DNA from: Topomyia yanbarensis | Lineage: Eukaryota; Arthropoda; Insecta; Diptera; Culicidae | Assembly: GCF_030247195.1 (NCBI RefSeq) | Contig: NC_080671.1 | Coordinates: forward strand, 413,178,044 to 413,242,043 | DNA: 64,000 nt | Reading direction: 5' to 3' | Part shown: one piece after another, positions 1-10,666 of the stretch | Layout of the letters: every line of letters starts with the position of its first letter | Numbering within the stretch: the stretch's first letter is position 1 | Translations under genes and position numbers: made by a program | The notes under the pieces: model-generated | What the model was told of the DNA's origin: nothing | The model's database searches: none | Seen by the model: only the letters and a program-made list of their open reading frames with translations

Positions 1-379
1 TAAGAATACATCCATTTCTTGAAAAATACAAAGTAAGTGTTTTGAGATGGGATGTGTAGAACGACTTCTGATAATTAAATTAAAAGTTTTAGTATTAATT
101 GCTGCGGAAGAACGTTTTTGTATGTATATTGATGAAATACAGCTACATTTCATAGGACTTCAGAGCTATGCTAATATTTAGCTTGTTTCTAACGTATTTA
201 TCTCAAGATGTACGGCATTTTATTAATAAAACTAGCAAAGTTGACATTTTTTAATAAATGTTACATTCTAAGGAGTCCGTCAAAGTTAATGTTCGTGTAA
301 ATAGGAAATATTTTTTTATTATATGTAGTTATACAAATAAATTAATAATTTTTCAACACACTTTTCAAAAATACGGAAT

Positions 380-522
380 TTTACCGCATTTACCGCATTA
401 CCGCGCGGTGCGGTGCGGTAAATGCAGTGCGGTTGCGGTAAGCGGTGCGGTTTTATTATTTTTATGCGGTTGCGGTGCGGACTATCCATTTACCGCCCAC
501 ATCCGCACCGCGACGAACCCTA
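380..522. mobile_element. TGCGG-rich hAT-like element end
   Basis: It is an island of GCGGT/ACCGC repeats with strong hairpin potential, ending CCGCACCGCGACGAACCCTA. Read from the right it begins TAGGGTTCGTCGCGG, a form common for hAT-family ends. A related end (CCGACGAACCCTA) occurs at 24235. The other end was not found. Confidence 0.45.
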
Positions 523-948
523 CCCGTAACAACATGGAGCACTTTGTTAAGTGTGACAATGTTTGCCTTTCGTAATTTTTTTGAGTAAAGTACCCCCTTA
601 ATTGAAAAATTATCTTAAAAACTCAAGGTAGGGGTTAGGTATTTTTTATATAGAATGTGTATGCAAAGTTTGAAATAAATCGGTTAAGTAGTTTTTGAAT
701 GGCAGTTAATACCGCAAATCGTGTTTTTTTCCAGAGATGTTCTACAAAATGTTTCGTCACCGAGTCATTTGTCGATATTTTAGCATAGAAGATTACAGAA
801 TGTTTTTGAAATGATACATTATAATGCATAAAATTTTTAAACAATTCGCTTCACGCAAATTTCTAAAAAAAATCGTTAAAAAAGTGTTCTTTCACACTGA
901 AATCCCTAAAAGCATAAGAGTCTCGTATGTTTGTTTTCTGTTGGATTG

Positions 949-1115
949 TACACTCAGGTTTTTTTACGCGGGGGATACAGGCCGCGTAAATGAAAACCGC
1001 GTAAATTTCAAAATCCGCGTAAATGAAAACCGCGTAAATTTCAAAATCCGCGTAAAAAAAAACCACGTAAAAAATACCGCGCAAAAAAAACCGCGTAAAA
1101 AAAAACTTGAGTGTA
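949..1115. mobile_element. Small MITE with TACACTCAGG ends and GCGTAAAT repeats
   Basis: The left end is TACACTCAGGTTTTTTTACG and the right end is the near-complement ending CTTGAGTGTA. The middle repeats GCGTAAATGAAAACC and GCGTAAATTTCAAAATCC. TA dinucleotides at both ends suggest a TA target. The same family appears at 9202 and 25554. Confidence 0.75.
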
Positions 1116-2396
1116 TTCTGAAACACCATAGATTCACAATGCACATACCAGGTTTGTTTGGAAAATATTTAGAAAAATACCAGAACATGGTTGCCTCATC
1201 CATAAAGCTCAATGAAAATGTAAATTTTGAACAACGTATTTCTCGGCTTACTGTTTTTTAATATGGGAATCTTCTGTTTTATTGGGCAGTGTATTGCCGC
1301 CATACATATAGTTTTCCCATGTTCTATGGGGATGCACATGGGACAATTATGTGTAAACCGGCAGTATATACTAATACAACAATAATGTAGAGTCTAAAAC
1401 TAAGTAAAAATAACAGTGCGAAAGCTCTTAATAATCTGTACTGTTCAAGGATTCTACTGTTACTAGTTACAAGTCACTGTATTCGGTAAAATAATGAATT
1501 GGTCTACCTAATTTTAAATTAATTTAATTCATTTACATCAGAAAAATTAAAAATTTTAAATTGTAAATTCTCATATTCTTCAGCATAGTTTTAAGAAAAC
1601 ACCAATTCTAACTCCCATAGTTGTGAAGAAATTCAAACACAAATATCTCGGCTCAAAACTAACACTGTTTTTTAACGAACTCCACCCAAAATTAGACAAA
1701 ATTTAATCATTTATTAAATATATCGGGTTTACGCTCAATTTTGGTGTGGGCTATAAATTATACGTTATACATTTAGCTAGTAGACAAAATCTACGATTTT
1801 GCATTGAATTTGTAAGATTCAATTTTAACTTACAAATTCAATACCTAATCTTAAACTTCGTTCAGAGGCTTGATATACTCCGTATAGTAATGCTAGTGAA
1901 ACCTAGAGCTGAATAAGGGACCATTCATAAATTACATAGCACTTTAATGCGGAGGAGGGGGTGCATGATGAAATGTGACATGTTGTGGCATATGGTTGGC
2001 AATGCTGTATTATTGTGCAAAATGAGGCCAAACTATGTCGCCATTCTCCTCTAATACAGTACTCCTATCCCTGTTGGAGCATGACTCCGGGCGGGAGCTG
2101 CATTAGTGAAGATCTGTGGGTCGTATGCTGACAGGGAAGGGGGACACGCTACGCGCGCGTGGAACCGTTCATGTATCCGTCATACAAAGTAAAGCTCTCG
2201 GTACAGTTTTTGCTCGTTTTGGCAGCTCAGAATTATTTCATATTCTCTTCACAAATCAAATTGAGTTTTCCCTTGTAGCTTCGGTTTGTTTACTACAAGC
2301 GATAATTTTTTTCCAGACTAATTCATTCTTTCCTTTACTAGATTTCCTTTTGTAAAAATATTTGGAAAATATATCGATTATGTATGTTTCAAGACC
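1116..2396. other. No gene recognised
   Basis: AT-rich intergenic or intronic DNA. The only recognisable item is GGGACCATTCATAAATTACA at about 1918, a short repeat phrase that recurs in reverse at 5151 and 10989. Confidence 0.5.
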
Positions 2397-2401
2397 AGAC
2401 T

Positions 2402-2806
2402 TCCCAAATGAACATCGAACACCATGTTCGCTCTAGTTCTGTGCTCATCTTAAACCCACATTTCGTGTGCAAACTCGAAAGCGCTAATGCGTACCAAAAC
2501 ACGTACACATGTTCGTCTGCACATCCGAACCCCATGTACGTATACGGTGTTCGTACACACAGGCTCTTGACACTAGTTTTCTCTTTCCATCACTCATCAT
2601 CACTAGTGTTGAATCATTCTGTTTTGTGTGTGCCGTTCTTGTGTACGCACACGGTGTACGTACACGGTGTTTAAACCTAAGTTTGCACATCGTTCGCTTG
2701 GGTTCGGTGTTTGATGCAAACCTGTACACAAAGGCAAAGTAAGTTTTAGGTTTAACGCGTGTACGAAATTTTGTACACAGGTGCAAACTTATCGATGTTC
2801 ATGGGA
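2402..2806. mobile_element. 405-bp MITE with TCCCAAATGAACATCGA ends
   Basis: The ends TCCCAAATGAACATCGA and TCGATGTTCATGGGA are near-exact complements, flanked by AGACT at 2397-2401 and 2807-2811. The inside is rich in GTGTACGTACACGGTGTT and has shorter nested inverted repeats. No real gene. Confidence 0.75.
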
Positions 2807-3371
2807 AGACTGTTCAAGACATTTTATTGCGTCTAATTTAAACAAAATTAAAAAAATCTGGAAAAGAACATTGAATTGCAAATATGAAGCAACACTCCTA
2901 AAGGCCGGCTGTCTGGAGTTCAAGTTGTTCGTTGAAAATGCTCGCAAATTTACTTTCGTACATATTGCCAAGATCATATTGTCTACCAAGACATACCTGC
3001 TGATCTTTTCCTTTTCATACTATCACAGTTCCTTTCCCTGCTTGTGGAGATGCAGAGGTAGTCTCGGTCCCCATCAATAGCGAGTGTCGAATAACATTCC
3101 TTTCCTTCCCGGGTGGAACAGCATTGAACGTAACCGGTTTTGTTATTGACAACTTTATGAAAATGTTGGGTCAGTGGAATATGCACAGTGAGAATGTTTT
3201 GCCCCTTCCAAGCATCATTTTTTTGGTTCATTGTGCATTTTCACTCATTCGGTCAATCATGAAGTACAACTACGGGCAGTGCATCTAAGCTAAGCTAAGA
3301 TTTCTTTTGCTAATATTGTGCAACGTACTATATTGCAACGAATGATTTTTGGGTAGTTTTCACGTTACGTT

Positions 3372-5141
3372 TTTTTTTCAATTTGTTTATTTGATAAGGC
3401 ACGTATGCGTTAGCTTAAAGGTGCCATTTTTTCATTGTTTTACATTTTGATTTCCTTAAAACTAGGGGGTTACACTCTTCAATATTATTTTGCTTTATAT
3501 AATGAAACTAAAAAAAACTTTACAGCTAACTTATACATATAAAAGAGGGGATAATATAATATTCGTAAGATTAGGGGGACGGGCTATTTTAAAGTAGTGA
3601 TACTGTTGGGCATTTCTTAACAAGATTAAATATTGATCAACTAAAACTAGAAGATAGGGGGCGCATAAGTTTTGGGAAGATATTCAAGGGGAGAAGGGGG
3701 TGAAGTCATACATCGGTGCATCAGAGACATGGGAGAGAGGGTGGACAAGGCTGAACGGGGGGGGGGGATATAAACTTTCAGTTTCCGGCATCAGGAATCA
3801 ACGGCCAGGATTACAGATTCGAACGGATGCATCAAGTATTGGGACGCAGGGCGGTTATCCTCGAGCCGGCAGGGGTTCCTCCAGACGATTTCGTAGTACG
3901 GCTCGGATAGGGATCGGAAACACACCGCGTTGCGCGTGTGATGTTGTACTGTACGTCTCGTGTTGTTGGTTCATTCGACAGATGTTTTGTCTCATCTTGG
4001 AGTCGTATCAGACCATCGTTGGGGTACGGTAGGCGAAAAAGGGCACTTCTGGGAATGATAAGAGAAAAGATAGGGGCATTTAAATTTGGATATTGATGGT
4101 TTTGAGGAACGTGTATATAAGGGACATATAGAGAATATAGCGGCTTGCTAGTACATCTCGAACCGGGACATTGGGTGATCTTCCTCGGGCCCGAAGGGAA
4201 TCGAATAGTTGAGATCTGGCAGAACAGTACTCGGCGCATGTCCAGACAACATGTTCGATCTCGTGATAACCGTTGCCACAAGTGCAGATACCGCTATCCA
4301 CGAGCCCAATACGCCGGAGATGTGCGTCCAGCGTGTAGTGATTGGACATGAGCCGAGACATCACGCGAATTAAATCCCGACCCACATCCATCCCCCTGAA
4401 CCAAGGTTTCGTCGATACCTTAGGGATTATCGAATGTAGCCACCTTCCCAGTTCACCATTGCTCCATGCAGTTTGCCAACTTTTGAGGGTTCTCTGATGA
4501 GTGATACTAAAAAATTCGCTGAAGCTAATTGGTCTTTCATATATGTCACCATGTAAAGCGCCCGCCTTAGATAAAGTGTTCGCTTCTTCATTACCTGGAA
4601 TGGAACAATGCGAGGGAACCCAAACTAAGGTAATCCTGTACGATCTTACAGACAAAGTACAGGCGCTCCCAGATTTTCCCCAGAAAATATGGAATGTGCT
4701 TTCTAGGTTTCATTGAACGGAGAGCCTCGATTGAGCTGAGGCTATCCGAAGCAATAAAGTAATGATCGGTGGGTAAAGTATCAATGACCTCAAGGGTATA
4801 CTGAATAACAGCAAGTTCTGCGACGTAAACTGAAGCAGGATCATTGAGTTTGAATGAGGCGGTGAGGTTTTGATTGAATATACCGAAGCCAGTGGAGCCG
4901 TCGAGGCTTGACCCGTCGGTGTAAAACATCTTGTTGCAGTCGACTTCTCGGAATTTAGTATGAAAGATGCTTGGGATCACTTGTGGACGTACGTGATCCG
5001 GAATTCCACGAATCTCGTCTTTCATGGATGTGTCGAAGAATACAGTTGAATCAGAAGCATGAAAGAGATTGACACGGTTGGGATAGTATGAAGAAGGATT
5101 GATATTTTATGCCATGTAATCAAAGTACAAGGACATAAATA
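3372..5141 (-). mobile_element. 5'-truncated copy of the same I-like retrotransposon
   Basis: On the minus strand this stretch matches the 3' part of the element at 16491-22651, from the TTTATGTCCTTGTACTT region through RNase H, the C-terminal cysteine motif and the 3' UTR, including a G/C run (about 3757-3767) and the terminal segment. It is flanked by a perfect 14-bp duplication, TTTCACGTTACGTT, at 3358-3371 and 5142-5155. The 5' end is therefore a normal truncated reverse-transcription end. Its RNase H keeps the first catalytic aspartate (TDGS, codon at 4915-4917). Confidence 0.93.
4080..5025 (-). pseudogene. I-like ORF2 fragment: RNase H and C-terminal domain, frameshifted
   Basis: Two overlapping frames cover the fragment. 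4591-5025 gives the start of RNase H (EIRGIPDHVRP, FYTDGSSLDGSTGFGIF, YVAELAVIQ, ASDSLSS). 4080-4655 gives the end (ITLVWVPSHCSIPGNEEANT, then ICTCGNGYHEIEHVVWTC) and reaches the same INIQI-type C-terminus as the full copy. The break between frames is near 4650, in the middle of RNase H. It lacks endonuclease and reverse transcriptase and is a dead fragment. Confidence 0.9.
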
Positions 5142-5569
5142 TTTCACGTTACGTTATTTATGAATGGTTCCAAATATCTAATATTAATTTTATCGGAACA
5201 CACTACAGAGATTTTAAGAACAAGAGAGCACGGTTCTTTCGCTTAAAGTCGCCCCTTCGCACGCATTGGCGACACTGAGTATGTTTTTGTGAGATGTACA
5301 GCCATTATAGCTGTCCTCTGAGTAGTATATGAAACTGAAATGAAATACCACTGCTGGCGAGCAACCTTCTCTCCGTTGGATTCGAAATATGAAACGTGTG
5401 TGTCAATATGCTCATCTTAACCCCTATCAACCAAACTCACACACAAGCAGAAAAATAAATTAATTTATCCCAATGCAACACACACTTCACGTGCAGGGTT
5501 CAACTCAGTCCGAAAAATCTAATGCTAATCTAAAAAATGGGTAGGTAATGTCAGAGACATAACCGAAGT

Positions 5570-5908
5570 GAAGTAAAATACACTTAGGCTGTTAATTCGA
5601 ATGCTGCAATATTTGCTATCTTCTGCATTAAAAAGCAGCTATTTCGATATTTGTTATGATGTATTGTGTCCCGCTGTTGTGGTGCATTTTACCCCTGTAC
5701 AGGTGCGTTTTGCCCTGCCCGTTTTTCAAAGAGCAATTTATAATGATTTTGAAAAAATGAATATTTTTTATGCTCCTGAATATTTTGCAAAGCGATTGTG
5801 ATTTCAGAGTAAAATGTTGGCTAAATGACATCATTAATTAAATTCTCCCAATTGATGGTCTATAGCTAAGTTATGATTATATTTGCTTAGGGGTGTATTT
5901 TACCCCAT
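5570..5908. mobile_element. Possible MITE with GTAAAATACAC ends
   Basis: The left AAGTAAAATACACTTAGG and right CTTAGGGGTGTATTTTACCC are imperfect complements about 340 bp apart. Internal GGTGCATTTTACCCC repeats part of the end. I saw no clear target duplication. Confidence 0.4.
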
Positions 5909-7883
5909 CTACCTCTACATACGCTTGTATTACATTCACATAAATCACTTGCGACGCGAATCTTGGTTATACCTCGAAAATTTCAAACGTGCACCAGAGA
6001 CACATGCGTGGCAAAATTAAAATGTTAGGTTTGTTCCATAGTTTCGAGTGAGTAGTTACCAACTCGATTATTTTCAAACTGTAGGGCATTTCCACGCGTG
6101 GAATGTCAGAATTAGAGAGTTAAGGCGAATGCCCTATACATAATATGTTCAAACCTTCACCAAGCGTGGAGTTTTCGCAATAACCCTGCATTTGCCACGT
6201 ATGATTATAACCAACAATGAATGTAGTGTCAGGCAGCGATGTCACATGTTTTTATGAAATGTCTATACAAAAATAATTAAAACGTCTGTAAATTTCTCCA
6301 GATGGCTGTGTAAATCCTAGTTATACTAGAATATTAATTTAAAAATAGATTGAAATTAGAATACTATTAATGAAGGAATCACTCGTAGTAGAGTTATTCT
6401 AGTCAATTTTGCTAAACACTATTACTCTTTTAAAAGTCTGTAGAATGCTAACTACGTCTGTAGGAGGCTATCAAAAGTCTGTAAAATTTCGACATGTCTG
6501 TAAATCTGGTATCACTGGTGCCAGCACATTACTTTTAATGGAGCATTTCACTAGTTGAACTGCGAAATAAGTAAAATCATGTAGCTGAACATACAATAAA
6601 CTGGTCTTAATGTGGATGTACAAATCCCGTCATACATGCAGCAGTTATATAATTAAACTGTGTTTATAGCAGCATGTACATAGAAGATATGTAAAAAGTT
6701 GTCCCAGTTTGCCCTGAGTATCAAATCAACGGCAGAAACATATTATATCAGTATCCAATAAGCCAACATCATCTCCTTCACACAACACTCAGTGCTCTCG
6801 ACAGTCGACCGTTTTTGCGAACGCACGAACGGCGACTGATTTCATTTTACACATTGCTTTTTGCGCTATCCTTCGTAACATATTCGATCGAACCAACGGG
6901 GGCAGTGCGTTCATTTGAATGAACACCATATTCGGGCGAGATACAAAAAAATCTATTGCAGTTCAAAGCTATCATTGGATTACGTTCTCACAATAGCATG
7001 AACTGCGTTGATGTATCGATCATCGCTCCCGTTCGTTCGTTGTCCAATGAATACAAGGGGGCTTGACACGTTGGTTTAAAATTCAGACGAAAGCATTCGT
7101 TTGATATTTGTACAGCCTATTTGGACTGCTTGTTTCTTACTTGTTACGCATGGTGGTATGGATACACTCACCAAGTTTTTACTTATAGTAATATTCCTAA
7201 AAGGTTTAAGAATTTTGAAACACATATCAGTGTGATAAAGTTATTCATAGCAGTGAATAACTTATGCTTTTTATTCGGCAAAAAGATTTACCCTCCGGAA
7301 GTCGCGCTTATGGCCCACTGAACGAGCAGCCGCTGGTGTCCTAAGACGATTTCGCTAGGTGTTCAGAGCAGCATGCACTCAGTGCACTAGCGCGACTGCC
7401 GGAAAATTAATGATCATATGGGGATTGACATAAGCGTGTTGTTTGTATTTAATAAGGACGGCAAATGATATAGTTGAGTGTATTTTAAACTATTGCGAAC
7501 AACAGTACTAGCATTCGCTTTATTCAACAATAACTTGTTTCAACAGTTAGTAAGTTAGTGTTGCCTTTTGTTTCATCCATTTTTTACGTTGTGGAACTGG
7601 AGTTTTAAGCAACAATGAAATAAATAAATGGGTCGAAAATATTAAAAATTTCAAAAACCTCTGATCATTATTTCATACATATTACAACGAGTCTACAAAT
7701 AGATTGGATACAGTAGATCGAGTATCAAAAACGTTCAGATAACTATTTAGGACGTTCTACAGACAAAATGAAATAAGTTGTGGATTCATTGTACCATTGC
7801 CAGTTCATATTATGTTAAATATGTCCTTGAACATGGCGAGCATGTAAATGCTGTTTTATTGTTGAATGTATGCTACAAATACA
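5909..7883. other. No gene recognised
   Basis: AT-rich DNA with short chance ORFs only. I recognised no domain, RNA gene or complete mobile element. Confidence 0.5.
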
Positions 7884-8835
7884 TAGGGGAGACCGGGGCT
7901 AGTTGGCGGTGTTTATAGTTTTCAATTTTTATCGCTTTGATGTTGGTAGATCTTGCAAAATAGAACACGCGGCATGAAAGAACAGACTGTTGGCAACATC
8001 TCTGACTTTTTTGAAAGTGTTTGATGCATTGTCTCCTTTTTTAGAGACAAAAATACGTGACTCGGAAAACCCGCCAACTTACCCCGGCCCCGGGGTAAGT
8101 TGGCGGTATGTGAGTATACGCCAAAAACTAAGCATTCAAATGGAGATTCAATTACTTCATGGGTCCTTTTGGAATGTGCTGAATGTCTTTTCGAGAAAAC
8201 TGTGTATTAACCGACATTTGCTATTATATTTCAGTTTCAATACCCCGGCATTTTGACTTTGACGCGTACTGCCTATTCAAAAGCAAATTTTCGAAATTCT
8301 TCATGCAATTGGCCAGAATAAATGTCTCCTACATTGGCGAGATACACAAGAAAAAGATTTTTTTACTTTGGAGTGAATTCCAGAAATAAAAATTTTGATG
8401 ACTTTTTTGCATTGTAAATAGTACCGCCAACTTGCCCCGCATGCAGCAAGTACCGCCAACTTACCCCAACCGCATATTTTATTAAAAACTATTTAAAAAA
8501 AACTTTTGTTTGTGGATAGAAATAATATCTATACGGATACTGAAAGCTCTTTTCACGCGCTATCGAAAAATATAATCATTCGGGAAATAGATTGAAAATC
8601 ACCCTAAATAACGCAAAGTATTTAAAATTTAGAAAATTTACTTGGTATGCTCGAAAACACAATATCACCCACAACTTCCACCAAACAAATCGTTTTGCAA
8701 CAAAACCACATTGGATAACGGGTTTCACATAACTTGAGGTACACAAGAAGAGACAGCGCTATATGTCTAATAGAAACAGAGAAAAAGGGATTCCGCCAAC
8801 TTACCCCAACCACCAACTAGCCCCGGGCTCCCCTA
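7884..8835. mobile_element. 950-bp inverted-repeat element, GGGGAGACCGGGGCTAGTTGG family
   Basis: The left end GGGGAGACCGGGGCTAGTTG and right end CAACTAGCCCCGGGCTCCCC are complements, flanked by TA on both sides. CCGCCAACTTACCCC and its complement recur inside at least five times. No transposase ORF, so this is a non-autonomous element. Confidence 0.8.
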
Positions 8836-9201
8836 CTATTGCACTAGTCCAAGATAAGAATACATTAGTATTTGTTTTTCTGACTTTATTTTGAGTTAGT
8901 ACATGCTCAATTTAAATAAAAAATGAACAGCACGCAGAATAAAAATAGCATTGCTCTTTGTCCAATGTCCCAAATAATGATTCAACATTGGTTAGGAATA
9001 TGAACCACGTAGACTCATTGTGGAGGGGGGGTCTAGCAAAATTCTACGTTTGTTTACGAGAGGGGAGGGAGGTTGAATTTTTGCTATTCTTGTATTACTA
9101 ATTATAAATGGGTTTTAAAGAGAATTGTGCTCAACATTCTAGTCGACTCATCTAGATGTATTTATGCAGACACGACGAAGCTAGTACGCTATTAAGGTAA
9201 T

Positions 9202-9440
9202 TACACTCAGGTTTTTTACGCGGTTTTTTGCGCGGTTTTTTGCGCGGAATTTTTCACGCGGTTTTCATTTACCCGGATTTTGAAATTTACGCGGTTTTCA
9301 TTTACGCGGCTTTTGAAATTTACGCGGTATCCATTAACGAGGTTCCCATTAACGCGGATTCTTAAATCTACTCGGATTTTGAAATTTACGCGGTTTTCAT
9401 TTACGTGGTTTTCATTTACATGGTTTTCATTTATGCGGCC
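9202..9440. mobile_element. Second copy of the TACACTCAGG / GCGTAAAT family
   Basis: It starts TACACTCAGGTTTTTTACGC and continues with about ten units of ACGCGGTTTTCATTT and ACGCGGATTTTGAAATTT, the reverse orientation of the repeats at 980-1100. I could not find the far terminal repeat; it may be lost. Confidence 0.7.
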
Positions 9441-9593
9441 TACAAAAATACAAAATAACAGTTGCAAAGATAATCGCAAGAAATTCCTCTCCGGAGAAGA
9501 TTTTGACTGTGCAAATCCTGCAGTCCTAAATCATCATCTGGGACATAAAAAATTGTAAAAGTTAAGCATTAAAACCAATGTATTAACTTAATA

Positions 9594-10666
9594 TAGGGGA
9601 ACACGAGGGTATTCGGACTTACTTAAGCAAATCGCCCTTTTAGGATAGATGTAAAAAAAAAATACCGGTCAAAGGACCTAATTGTTAGTTTGAAACCTCT
9701 GCTACATTTTAGTGCCATAAAAGGTTCATTTGCACCACTCAATGGCAGCGCTAGGCGACGATTTGCAAACCTCTACGGTTTTCCATCCTTTTACAATGTA
9801 GGGGTAATTCGGACCTCCCTACGGGGCAATTCAGACCGTCATTTTTCTTTAATTTTTTTGGAATGGAATTATGTTTACCTATTAATTAGTTACAAGAGAC
9901 ACTCCTTAAGAAGCAAAAAAATTGCTTTACTAATCTGGTATGTCACAGCTGTCGATTGGCGGCCCATGTATTTTCTTTGCTGTGGCGTGTGCAAGGGTGT
10001 GCGCAGCCGCAAGCCGCTGAACGGTGATTGACTGAATACCCGAGCAAATATTCATGGGTTCAAACACCACATAGCCCCTTGAAAAGACCTTAAATATGGT
10101 CCGTGACAAAATTCACAACCATCAAGATACCATAAAATGGTCTCAATAACGCATAAATATACCAACATACGGTATTTTATATGGGATCTACCGGACCATG
10201 GTGATGGTATTTTCATGGTTTGAACCCATTTCAAACACCCATGTCAAACCCCATGACCATGGGGGTATTATGGACTTTTCGTTTGCTCAGGTAGGGGGTC
10301 CGAATAGCCCCGTACGCTCATTTCGCACAAAAGTGGTGAGCGTCTCGTAAACACCTGTGTTTTCACCCAAAACAAAAAAATCATTCCATAAAATAGGAGC
10401 TTTCCAAAACATTTACCATTTTTTTACATATATTTGCTGATTTAATCACGGTTTATCCATTATAATGATTTTTGTTTTGAGAATGGTAAAAAACGAATCA
10501 TATTGTATCTCCTTTCTACAAAGAACAAAGAATCAAATTCAGCTCTTTGTCATGTTTCAGAATAGCGGCTCCACGAATAGTTACGATAGTCAGAAAGTCT
10601 TGCTATTTTCTGAGAAATCGAAGGGGTTCGAATTACCTCCACTGTCTTAATAGCCCCGGGTCCCTA
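9594..10666. mobile_element. 1.07-kb inverted-repeat element, GGGGA..CGGGGCTATT family
   Basis: The left GGGGAACACGAGGGTATTCG and right TAATAGCCCCGGGTCCC ends are imperfect complements with TA on each side. The ends resemble those of the 7884-8835 element, so the two are likely relatives. A smaller MITE (10039-10291) is nested inside. The right half also occurs, in reverse orientation, at 22783-23170. Confidence 0.75.
10039..10291. mobile_element. Nested 253-bp MITE with CCCGAGCAAA ends
   Basis: The left CCCGAGCAAA and right TTTGCTCAGG are near-complements flanked by TA. The interior has inverted motifs around ATGGGTTCAAAC and GTTTGAACCCAT, and repeats of CCATGGTGATGGTATT type. It splits the surrounding element. 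Confidence 0.7.

Noticed and set aside
824..1261. 145-residue ORF rich in VNENRVNFKIR
   Set aside because: The repetitive peptide comes from the MITE repeats at 949-1115.
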